Shown: positions 25,682 through 32,798 of the stretch, one piece after another
How positions within the stretch are numbered: the stretch's first letter is position 1
Layout of the letters: each line of letters opens with the position of its first letter
NCBI GenBank assembly: GCA_963798805.1
Contig: CAWCVC010000007.1
Coordinates: 1 to 32,798 of the forward strand
Length of the DNA: 32,798 nucleotides
Direction: 5' to 3'
From: CAVZCK01 sp963798805
Lineage (GTDB): Bacteria > Pseudomonadota > Alphaproteobacteria > Rhizobiales > Rhodomicrobiaceae
Translations under genes and position numbers: made by a program
The notes under the pieces: model-generated
Told to the model about the DNA's origin: nothing
Seen by the model: the letters and a program-made list of their open reading frames with translations, nothing else
The model's database searches: none

Positions 25682-25936
25682 ATGGCTGAGAACGAGAATA
25701 CCCCGCCTGACGGCGAGGGCAATATGCGCGTGGAAATCACCACGCTGATTTATGAAATCCAGATCCTGTTTGAGGCCGTCGTGGCGGCTCTTGAGAGCCT
25801 TAAGGCTCTGCCGGAGGCAAAGCTTCTCGCCGAGCAACTCGGCGTTATTCAGAAGCTTGCGTCTCAAGCTGGCGAAGCTCTGGAAACGCTGAGCAACACC
25901 ATTCCAAGGATTTTCCAGCCGCGCCCAGTAGGCTGA
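25682..25936 (+). CDS. Small acidic protein
   Basis: ATG 25682 is chosen because GGAGGT lies just upstream. The 84-aa product starts MAENENTPPDGEG and continues with amphipathic helices (ITTLIYEIQILFEAVVAALE, AEQLGVIQKLASQAGEALET). It is acidic, with no signal peptide or clear membrane segment. It stands alone between the XRE operator and a terminator. Function is unknown; small helical plasmid proteins of this kind are common beside regulators. Confidence 0.65.
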   Translation: MAENENTPPDGEGNMRVEITTLIYEIQILFEAVVAALESLKALPEAKLLAEQLGVIQKLASQAGEALETLSNTIPRIFQPRPVG

Positions 25937-25954
25937 GTTGACGCCTTACGATTT

Positions 25955-25978
25955 GGCGGCGTCCGCGCCGCCATTTTC
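25955..25978 (+). terminator. Rho-independent terminator after the small acidic gene
   Basis: GGCGGCG-TCCG-CGCCGCC forms a perfect 7-bp GC stem with a 4-base loop, followed by ATTTTC. It lies 19 bases after the TGA and separates this gene from the convergent relaxase. Confidence 0.6.
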
Positions 25979-26119
25979 AGCGCCTCGGATTTTGCGTTTC
26001 GATATAAGCAAGCTTCGCAGCGGCCCGGCCTCGTGAGAAGCTCCAAGACTCTGCCGCACAGAGTAGATTGCCATCGGTTGTCCCTGCCACTAGACCCTCA
26101 ATCGTGCTTCCGAATGCAA

Positions 26120-27862
26120 TCATACGTGTCCCGGAAGGCCGCGGCCACGGTCGAGCGACCAGCTAACGCGGCTCGGCGTAACAATGCCCATCACGGCACG
26201 GCCCCGGAATGGCTCAAGCGACGGCCGCCAGGGCGCAAGGGTGAACGTGTCCTGCTGGCGAATGATCGCCAGCCGACCGGTTGGCGTTGAAATCGATCTT
26301 TCGTAAATGCCAACGATCCGTGTGCCAGCCTCTTGTGGCAAGTAGGCGGCTCCCGGCTCTCGGGACAGTGTGGCGGCCAATCGCCGGATTTCACGCTGAC
26401 GCAGAGCAGCGAGCAATTGCGGCTTGATCGCGATCTCGCCTGCCGGCATTCGGCGAGCCAATCCCTCGCGAACCAGCCACTCGGCCCGCGCCGCGAGTGC
26501 ATTTTTGAATTCGGCCGCAAACCCGCGCGGGCTTTCCTCGACCGCTTGATGCCCTAGGAGCACGCGATCCAGCCAGGTCTGGCCGTCATACGCAGGGAGC
26601 TTGCTGAGTTCGACCGTCGATAGCACTTCGAGGCGCGGCGTTGCCGTCGGCTTGCCTTTCAGCCGATTGCCAGTGAGCGAAACGACCATGCCGCGGGATG
26701 GTACTTCGGAAGGCGTGAGCCGCCCAAGCTCGGCGTAGTGGGCACGGCCATCTAAGGCGTCGATCACCACCCAGCTGCGATCGGTGATCTCGTCGACCAT
26801 GCCGATGCCGGCGATCTGGCCAATGAGCGGAGCCTTGCGTGTGCCGCGCTCGAAAACGGCAAGGTCTGCGGCACCACGCTCAATTCGTGCTTGCCGCAAG
26901 GCGCGTTGCATCATCTTGAAGGTGTCGGCGCGCTCACCAAGGGCGCGCAGCTTGGGCTCGAGCTTCGGATCAAGACGCCAGACGCCCGGCTGCAACTCGC
27001 TGGCAAGGCCGAGCCCCTCCAAGGTCTGCAGACGGCCGATCTGCAAGCTCTGCTGCTGCGGGTCGGAGGCATGCGCGGCCGTGACGGCGAGAATATCATC
27101 CGCCGCCCGTCCGACGATCTTGCGGTCAAGACGTGTCAAGCGCTCCTGTTCGACTTCATTGGTCAGTTTCCGCAGGCGCTCGATCTCGGTTTCGGGACCG
27201 AGTTCTAGGGTAACCAGCGCCTGGGCACGCGCACGGATGCCGTAGGCGATATAGTCGCGGGCCATAACCAGCTCACGGCCTCGTTGATCGCGACCTCGGA
27301 TCACCAGATGGGTGTGGGGATGCCCGGTATTGAAGTGGTCGACGGCAACCCAATCGAGATGCGCATCGAGATCATGCTCCATCTGCGCGACCAGGTCGCG
27401 TATGAACGGCTTCAGATCGGTGATCCTTCCACTATCCTCGGGGGCTACGATGAATCGGAATTGATGCGGGTCATTCTCCGAGCGCTGAAGGAACGCGGCG
27501 GCGTCAGCATGGTCATCGCCCGCCATGTAGAGCTGCCCGGCGTCGCCCTCGCGTGTGACACCATCGCGGAGGATGTAATGAATATGTGCACGAGCGGCCC
27601 CCAGATCGCCGGCTTTGATGACCGCATAGCGTGCCTTGACGATGACGCGCCGACTACCCGGGGCGATCAGTCCGCTGGCGGCGCGCAGGCCGGTGCCCGT
27701 TCCGCGACGTAAGCTGCCCGGCTTGAGGTGGCCGTACCTGCGCGAGGCGCGTGCACCGGTACGCCCGACAATACGGAGCGCTTTGGTGCTGTGACTTTGC
27801 AATCGGCCGCGACCAGCATCGCCAATCCGGCCGAGCTTGAGTTCCAGATCGTCGTCCACCAT
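26120..27862 (-). CDS. rlxS: Relaxase/mobilization nuclease of the VirD2-like RlxS (DUF3363) family
   Basis: The intact 580-aa protein starts at ATG 27862 after GGAG. The N-terminal basic stretch is followed by the relaxase domain: HIHYILRDGV with a candidate nicking Tyr (~95), and the HUH-type metal motif HPHTHLVIRG (~190) preceded by WVAVDHFNTG. The C-terminal half carries the DUF3363-type region (RSWVVIDALDGRAHYAELG, FKNALAARAEWLV) typical of the RlxS family. It would nick at an oriT and remain covalently bound for conjugation or mobilization. No coupling protein or type IV secretion gene is in view, so the element may be mobilizable only, or the rest lies outside. No oriT could be identified with certainty. 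Confidence 0.88.
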   Translation of the reverse strand: MVDDDLELKLGRIGDAGRGRLQSHSTKALRIVGRTGARASRRYGHLKPGSLRRGTGTGLRAASGLIAPGSRRVIVKARYAVIKAGDLGAARAHIHYILRDGVTREGDAGQLYMAGDDHADAAAFLQRSENDPHQFRFIVAPEDSGRITDLKPFIRDLVAQMEHDLDAHLDWVAVDHFNTGHPHTHLVIRGRDQRGRELVMARDYIAYGIRARAQALVTLELGPETEIERLRKLTNEVEQERLTRLDRKIVGRAADDILAVTAAHASDPQQQSLQIGRLQTLEGLGLASELQPGVWRLDPKLEPKLRALGERADTFKMMQRALRQARIERGAADLAVFERGTRKAPLIGQIAGIGMVDEITDRSWVVIDALDGRAHYAELGRLTPSEVPSRGMVVSLTGNRLKGKPTATPRLEVLSTVELSKLPAYDGQTWLDRVLLGHQAVEESPRGFAAEFKNALAARAEWLVREGLARRMPAGEIAIKPQLLAALRQREIRRLAATLSREPGAAYLPQEAGTRIVGIYERSISTPTGRLAIIRQQDTFTLAPWRPSLEPFRGRAVMGIVTPSRVSWSLDRGRGLPGHV

Positions 27863-28419
27863 TGCTCTGCTCCATCGCCGATGAATGACATCGACGTGGC
27901 CATAGCCGCCGAGACATCAAGGTGGAGTTGCCATAGGCCTTTGGTACAGGAAGACAATCACTGACGATCACGCCACTGAGCCTCACATGGAGTCGCGCTA
28001 AGTCTTAGACCTTCAACGACTTTCTCGCTGTGTAGCGCGGTCTCTTTATCTTGATCTCCTCGTCAGATCATTCCGCATTCGAAAATGCACGTCAGCACTC
28101 CGCCTCACGATGCTGAGATATTGCATGCAGACATGTCGTCGGCTCAGCTGAAGCGATAGTATACACGCGATCAGAATATTGTCTGCGCGTCGACGCGCGG
28201 CGCCGTGGGAAATGCGGTCGAGTGCGCCATGACCCGAATGTGTACAGCTCACTCTCGGCGATGAAACCAACCTATCGACAATCACTTTGCGGATAATGAC
28301 GCGATTTGCTAATGCGGCGATAAATCCGGCCGGAAAGCCTCCTACGAATTGCCGGTCGAGGCATTTGGCTGTGCATATTCGCGCGGCATGACGAGATGAG
28401 CGGACGGAACCTCGGTGTC
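27863..28419. other. Non-coding stretch upstream of the relaxase
   Basis: No protein-like frame was found on either strand. The stretch has locally lower GC and a perfect 14-base palindrome GCGCGTCGACGCGC at 28185-28198. As the region directly upstream of a relaxase gene it is a natural place for an oriT, but no known nic consensus was recognised. Confidence 0.4.
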
Positions 28420-28710
28420 TCAGTGCGTATTTGTTTTAGCGTCGATCGAACTCTCTTGCTGTCCTGAGGATTTGAGAATCTCATGCAATTCGTCGAGGAG
28501 ACCGGAGGGGCGGACTTGGAGTGCTTCGGCGATTTCGATAAATTCGATGACGCTCAAACGCCGCTCTCCGCCCTCATATTTGGCGACGAAGGATTGCGGC
28601 TTCCCCAGACGCTTTGCAAGCTCGGTCTGGGTGAGGCCACGGTCCGTGCGCTGCCGAAGAAGCAGCTTGCGCAGCTCGATCTGCCGCGGCGAGCGCAGGG
28701 TGTCGCGCAT
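28420..28710 (-). CDS. XRE-family helix-turn-helix regulator
   Basis: The 96-aa protein starts MRDTLRSPRQIELRKLLLRQ and has a well-formed HTH (RGLTQTELAKRLGKPQSFVA, KYEGGERRLSVIEFIEIAEA). The C-terminal ~20 residues are polar and probably disordered. It is transcribed away from the gene at 28836, with a palindromic operator between them. Confidence 0.85.
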   Translation of the reverse strand: MRDTLRSPRQIELRKLLLRQRTDRGLTQTELAKRLGKPQSFVAKYEGGERRLSVIEFIEIAEALQVRPSGLLDELHEILKSSGQQESSIDAKTNTH

Positions 28711-28747
28711 GGAAGAGGCCAGCCTGGATTTAATGCGGCCTCAGGAA

Positions 28748-28786
28748 ATAATCCCATTTCCGGATTATCCCATTTTAGGATAATCC
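28748..28786. promoter_or_regulatory. Operator repeats between divergent XRE and hypothetical genes
   Basis: GGATTATCC (28762-28770) and GGATAATCC (28778-28786) form a perfect inverted repeat with a 7-base spacer. The segment ATAATCCCATTTC (28748-28760) is repeated as ATTATCCCATTTT (28764-28776). The array lies in the shared promoter region and probably binds the XRE protein. Confidence 0.6.
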
Positions 28787-28835
28787 GAAGAAGCGAATGC
28801 GCCGTCTGCTTGGGCGGAACGAATGGAGGAAGCGC

Positions 28836-29255
28836 ATGGGCAATGCGATCACGCTATGCGCCTATGTTGAGCGCGCGATGGATGGTTCGGATGGATATGT
28901 TGCTGGTCTGAGGAACTTCGATGGCGGTGAAATCTGGCTAAAGCTCTCGCTCCCGGCAGAGGTGGTTGAATGCACGATCCTGAAAGGTGCGCGTCTTTCT
29001 GTTATGCTGTTGCCCTGTGGCCGGCTTGCCTTCGATGCCGAGGGACTAAGCGATGAGGCCCTTGAGGTGGCGGGGGCCGAAGAGCCCTTCAGGGATTTGA
29101 CGCTTGAGATGCTGGTTCGCACGTGCCTGGATCCGGCGCTTCTGAAAGGCGAGGACGATTTGCCAAGGGATCTCGATGCGCTTCGTGGTCAATTGCAGCG
29201 GGCTTTGCAACTAGTCGATGAAACGCGGAGCAGGCTGAGCGGGCTGCAGTCCTAA
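28836..29255 (+). CDS. Conserved-looking hypothetical protein
   Basis: ATG 28836 has GGAGGA at ideal spacing and is preferred over an in-frame ATG at 28797. The 139-aa product begins MGNAITLCAYVERAMDGSDG. It has a beta-rich first half (GEIWLKLSLPAEVVECTILK, ARLSVMLLPCGRLAFDAEG) and a helical C-terminus (LRGQLQRALQLVDETRSRLS). The family is not recognised. It is controlled from the divergent XRE operator and may be an accessory gene of the mobile element. Confidence 0.7.
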   Translation: MGNAITLCAYVERAMDGSDGYVAGLRNFDGGEIWLKLSLPAEVVECTILKGARLSVMLLPCGRLAFDAEGLSDEALEVAGAEEPFRDLTLEMLVRTCLDPALLKGEDDLPRDLDALRGQLQRALQLVDETRSRLSGLQS

Positions 29256-29646
29256 TTTCGTGGCTAACCGTTCAACCCCGACGAGAAGTGTGTCGTTCGG
29301 CAGAGTGATCGTGACCCGGACGGGCCAAGCCAGCGGCGTGGAAACGGAGCTGGCTTGGTCGAGCCCGGTTGCCGGGCGAGATAGAGCACGGCCCCGGCCC
29401 TGGCCGGGGCTGCCCCAAGATGCCCAGAAGAACTTCAGGCGCTCACGACTGCTCGACACTCACTTATCGCCGTCGGCGGCCCGACGTGCGCCGGAGAGTT
29501 TCGCCTCATTACAGTCATCAGTGCTCATCAAGAGAACGACCAAAAGTGACTCTTTTCTGCCGCGGTATGAGATCGCCATCACGGGGCAAGCGCAAAAGCG
29601 ACCCTGAGTGGACTGTAGAGACGCCAGACTTCCAATATGCCCATAC
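29256..29646. other. Non-coding stretch with hairpin cluster
   Basis: No convincing gene was seen between the hypothetical gene and the end of the MFS gene. The first 155 bases hold three perfect hairpins, listed separately. The remainder is unremarkable. Confidence 0.45.
29325..29410. repeat. Three consecutive perfect inverted repeats
   Basis: Arm pairs are: CCAAGCCAGC (29325-29334) with GCTGGCTTGG (29349-29358), 14-base spacer; GCCCGG (29363-29368) with CCGGGC (29372-29377), 3-base loop; GCCCCGGCC (29391-29399) with GGCCGGGGC (29402-29410), 2-base centre. None is followed by a T-run, so simple terminators are less likely. They could be a structured recombination, transfer or replication site. 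Confidence 0.6.
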
Positions 29647-30892
29647 TCAGTTGCCAGAACTCGACGCGACCGGTTTCCGCGATAGCAATGCGAACAATGC
29701 TCCAACCAGAAGCACGTTTGCGATAGCGATCGCGAACACCGCGGCCAATGCACCATTCGCACCAAGTCCATCAATGAGCATTGCTCCCACTGAGGGCGAC
29801 GCGGCTTGCACAATCAGGCTGGGCATGGCGATTCGGCCCATAATTGCGGGATAATCCCGCGCCCCAAACACCGCGAGCGGCAGCGTGCCCCGTGCGATCG
29901 AACTCGATGCCAATGCCTGCGCCGTAGAAAATCAGCGCCGCCGCTACGATCGGCAGGCCTGCCCAGAGGAGCCCGACGCCTATCGCAACGAAGACGGTCG
30001 AGGCGAGCTTCGTCCAGATCGGATGATGAAATCGGCTTACCATCATCTCGATCGCCCGTGCGCCGACCTGCGCCGGTCCGACAATCGCCCCGAGAGCCAC
30101 CGCCGCCGCAAGGGCGATGTCTCGGGCCTGAAGAATTGTCAGCAGATGGACGGACAGCAGTGCGGAGATCATCGAACTGATGCTGATGACGAGCGCGATT
30201 AGGGCAAACAGCGATTTCGATTCCGTTGGGATGAGCTGCTTGATATCGGCTGCGCGATCCTGCAACGCGGAGTGCGCCGCAGGTACAGCTTCTCGTTTCG
30301 CCTCCTTCGGAAGCGCGAAGATATAAAGCGGTAATAGCACCGCCAGATGAATGCCTGCATAGATCAAGCAGGTATTTCGCCAGCCGAACGCGGAAACCAG
30401 CATGGCTGAAAGCGGCCAGCAGACGGTGCTGGCAAATCCGCCAAACAGCGTCAGCGTCGTGATTGCCGTGCGCGCATGCTGGCCGTAGAGCCGGCCGAGC
30501 GTGGCGAACGCAGCATCGTAGAGGCCGGCACCCATGCCGATGCCGAGCACAAGCCAGGAGCAGATATAGATCGGCAGATTGGGCGAGAGCGCGAGACCGA
30601 CCAATCCGAGAGCGAGAAACACAGCACTCGTCGCAAGGACATGACGGCCGCCGAGATGCTGGATACTGTCGCCGACACGCGGCGAGACAATGCCAGCGAC
30701 GAGCAGGCCTAGCGACAAGCCTCCAACGACCCACGCCAGCGGCCAGCCCGTGTCGCTGGCGATCGGGTTGGCAAGCACCGCGAGTAGATAGTAGGATGAG
30801 CCCCAGGCGAGGATCTGCGTTACCCCGAGAACCGGGATAGTGGCACGCAGACCCTCATTCGATGGAAGCGTTTCCGTGGCCGAGGCACTCAC
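29647..30892 (-). pseudogene. MFS transporter of an ars-like operon, frameshifted
   Basis: The product has many hydrophobic segments of a 12-TM major facilitator (ILAWGSSYYLLAVLANPIA, LGLVGLALSPNLPIYICSWL, AAVALGAIVGPAQVGARAIE). The start is a GTG at 30892 overlapping the flavoprotein stop (GTGA). Near 29905 the frame is lost after FYGAGIGIE. The adjacent frame continues naturally with SIARGTLPLAVFGARDYP through the last two membrane helices to a stop at 29647. The 1246-nt span is one more than a multiple of three, fitting an extra T in GAGTTCG. Repaired length is 414 aa. Context suggests export of an arsenical or a product of the flavoprotein; the substrate is inferred. Confidence 0.78.
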
Positions 30893-32281
30893 GCTGCGGC
30901 CCCACAGCCGCATCCGGATTTTCCTTCGTCCTTTGCCACTGCATCGGCGGGGCAGCAGGCATCGGCATTGCTCGGCGCGGGGCCACCGCAGCATCCCGTG
31001 CCCGCGCCACCTTCTACGGAGAATGTCGTGGTGCAGACACCAGTCTCCGGGGGTACGAGCTGAACGGTGTCAGCCGCCACCATGTCTCCGGCAAGCGTGG
31101 CGGCGATGGAGCGAACTTGCTCGTAACCGGTCAGCAGAAGAAAGGTCGGAGCGCGGCCGTAGCTCTTGATACCGACGGTGTAGAACCCCGGCTCGATATG
31201 GCCCAGCTCGCGATGTCCATGGGGCGGGACCGAGCCGCAGGAATGTACGTTGGGATCGATCAAGGGCCCGAGTGCCCTGGTGCTTTCAAGCCACGGATCG
31301 AGGTCAAGGCGCAACTCGCGCGTCAGGGATAGGTCCGGCCGCTGGCCGGTCGCCGCAATGATCCGATCGATGGGACCGATCCTTTGCGGCCCCTCGGCCG
31401 TCTCGCCCTCGACGATGATCCGATCGCCATCCTTGCGCACAGCGAGGACCGCGAAGCCAGCGACAAGGCGTAGACGTCCGCTCTCCACAAGATCTCGGGT
31501 GTCAGCGCCGAGCTCGCCACGCGCCGGCAACTGGTCGGCATCGCCGCCGCCATAGATGCGCGCAAGGTTGGTGCCGCGGGTCGCCCAGATCGCTGATGTT
31601 GACGGCACGGATTTGCCAGCCTCGCGAGATCGAGTAGTGCGTTCGCAGCCGAGTGTCCTGCGCCGACGACAAGCGTCGTTCGACCGGCATAAAGGGCGCG
31701 GTCCCGCCCCATCACATCGGGAATGCCGTAGGCAATCCGGTCGCCGAACTCCGCCTCTCCGTCGGCGGGCAATCCGCTCGCGCCCAGCGGATTAGGGCTC
31801 GTCCACGTCCCGGAAGCATCGATCACCGCCCGAGCGAGATCGCGGCGCGAGCCATCGGCCGTACTGATCGACAGGGAAAAAGGCCGCTCTTCGCGTCCAC
31901 GGCTCACGACCTTGTCGAGACCGAGCCGGGAGATAGCCGTAACCCGCGCGCCGGTCTCGATCACCCCGGCAAGCTCCGGCGTCGCGGCGAGCGGCTCAAG
32001 GTAGTTCACGACGATTTCGCCGCCGGTGGGGAACACATCCATTGGCGGCATGCGCCAGCCCCGGCGTTCGAGCAGTATTGCGGCAGCCGGGTCGATGCAG
32101 TAGCGCCAGGGCGTGAAGACGCGGACATGCCCCCAAGCGCGCATGTTGGCGCCGACAGCGGGCCCGATTCGTAGAGTTTGACGGGCAGGTTGCGCGCGAC
32201 AAGATGTGCCGCGGCGGCCAGTCCAACGGGACCACCACCTATCACTGCTATGGGGAGGGATTCCAAGGCTTGTGTAGACAT
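30889..32281 (-). pseudogene. FAD/NAD(P)-dependent oxidoreductase of an ars-like operon with Cys-rich tail, two frameshifts
   Basis: ATG 32281 follows a GGAAGGA site. The protein begins STQALESLPIAVIGGGPVGL (FAD-binding GxGxxG) and has a second dinucleotide motif TTLVVGAGHSAANAL, as in flavin monooxygenase-like proteins. The C-terminus carries the CCGG, ACCPAD and GCGCG cysteine clusters common in flavoproteins of ars operons. Frames change near 32155-32165 (ESGP to VGANMRAWGH) and 31612-31628 (LDLAR to AGKSVPSTSA). Each fits one missing base; the 1393-nt span would become 1395 (464 aa). It sits between the ArsR-type repressor and the MFS gene on the same strand. A role in arsenical oxidation or detoxification (ArsO-like) is inference. 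Confidence 0.75.
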
Positions 32282-32321
32282 ATTCCATCCTTCCGGGATT
32301 ATCGAAATAATACGCAATAGA

Positions 32322-32642
32322 TCAGGCTGCGGCCCCTCGCTCGCTCGATGCACGCGGAGCATCAATGCAGCATTCGTCCACGAGGAAACCGACGAGGTTG
32401 TTCATCGCGAGGTAATTGGCGCGACATATAAAAGTCGTCGCCTGACGCTCCTGCGTGACCAGTTCGGTAAGAATGAGCCGATGCAGATGGTGGGACAGGG
32501 TCGAGGCTGCGATATTCAATTTCTCCTGCAAGCTGCCCACCGGTAATCCGGCGTCTCCAGCCCGCACGAGGGTTCGGTAAACGTGAAGCCGCGTCGGATT
32601 TCCGAGCGCTTCAAGCTGTTTTGCTGCTTGTTCGACATTCAT
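32322..32642 (-). CDS. ArsR/SmtB-family repressor
   Basis: From ATG 32642 the product is 106 aa. The winged helix is typical of ArsR repressors: EQAAKQLEALGNPTRLHVYR, then GSLQEKLNIAASTLSHHLHR, then LILTELVTQERQATTF. Cysteines occur in the wing-side FICRAN and as a DECCIDAP pair near the C-terminus; these are candidate metalloid ligands. A longer in-frame start at 32720 would contain the operator and is not used. It is the first gene of the ars-like operon. Confidence 0.85.
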   Translation of the reverse strand: MNVEQAAKQLEALGNPTRLHVYRTLVRAGDAGLPVGSLQEKLNIAASTLSHHLHRLILTELVTQERQATTFICRANYLAMNNLVGFLVDECCIDAPRASSERGAAA

Positions 32643-32679
32643 GGAAATAGACTGCAGTTCGGTGGGCGCAAAGTCAATA

Positions 32680-32705
32680 GCTATTTCGACCGTTATCGAA
32701 ATAGC
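32680..32705. promoter_or_regulatory. ArsR-type operator
   Basis: GCTATTTCGA (32680-32689) and TCGAAATAGC (32696-32705) are perfect 10-base inverted arms with a 6-base spacer, directly upstream of the ArsR start. A related sequence, ATTATCGAAATAAT, occurs around 32298-32311, between the repressor and the flavoprotein gene. Confidence 0.65.
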
Positions 32706-32798
32706 AGGGTCTGATGCCAATCAACTTCATTCGCCGTTGCTGACGTCGCTGTGCGCCCCGTTGGATAGCACCGCCTCAATCGAGGCTCCACTGCCGCT

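Noticed and set aside
27654..27986. Possible signal-peptidase-like (TraF) frame overlapping the relaxase 5' end on the minus strand
   Set aside because: No signal-peptidase motifs are visible and most of the frame overlaps the relaxase coding region.
1..32798. CRISPR arrays, tRNA or rRNA genes, transposases
   Set aside because: No regularly spaced repeats, tRNA-like cloverleaf sequences, rRNA segments or transposase motifs were noticed by eye; a computed scan could still find weak ones.

Overview
The window looks like the accessory part of an alphaproteobacterial (sphingomonad- or rhizobium-like) plasmid or integrative element. Base composition is about 60% GC, genes are packed into overlapping operons, and there is a VirD2-type relaxase of the RlxS/DUF3363 family, two small XRE repressors with palindromic operators, an ars-like resistance cluster and several defence-type operons. 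No rRNA, tRNA, CRISPR array or insertion sequence was seen. The taxonomic call is an inference from gene content.

Layout. (1) 1-705: the 3' end of a Fic-family gene and a decayed RecD2-like helicase remnant. (2) About 796-13402, plus strand: a chaperone-like operon. It encodes a winged-helix protein, a GrpE-like protein, an Hsp70-like ATPase without a substrate-binding domain, a ClpB-D2-like AAA+ ATPase, a small radical-SAM activase-like protein, a giant zinc-ribbon/pseudokinase/SF1 helicase/nuclease fusion, and a helical protein. Several of these genes carry single-base frameshifts. (3) 13684-21742, minus strand: a tightly coupled operon of a small ORF, a long prokaryotic Argonaute whose PIWI site lacks its catalytic acids, a PD-(D/E)XK nuclease-like protein, a 47-aa ORF, and an OLD-family ATPase/nuclease plus UvrD-like helicase pair that resembles Gabija (GajA/GajB). 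(4) 22044-25128, plus strand: a divergent four-gene module of a STAS-like/winged-helix protein, a small unknown, a Cys-rich protein and a GHKL ATPase, behind a TTGACA promoter with a perfect palindromic operator. (5) 25281-29410: XRE regulator, small acidic protein, RlxS relaxase, second XRE regulator, a divergent hypothetical gene, and three consecutive hairpins. (6) 29647-32705, minus strand: an ars-like operon of ArsR-type repressor, flavoprotein with a Cys-rich tail, and MFS transporter, the last two frameshifted.

How the genes may work together. The Argonaute would be guided by nucleic acid but could not cut, so the coupled nuclease is the likely effector. Translational coupling runs through the 47-aa ORF into the OLD/UvrD pair, so the two modules may act as one unit. 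The chaperone-like operon combines the parts of a disaggregase (Hsp70, GrpE, ClpB) with a radical-SAM enzyme and a helicase-nuclease; I know of no described function for this set. About ten single-base lesions lie in blocks 2 and 6, and none was found in roughly 14 kb of coding sequence in blocks 3-5. That contrast suggests either decay of the flanking blocks or uneven sequence quality.
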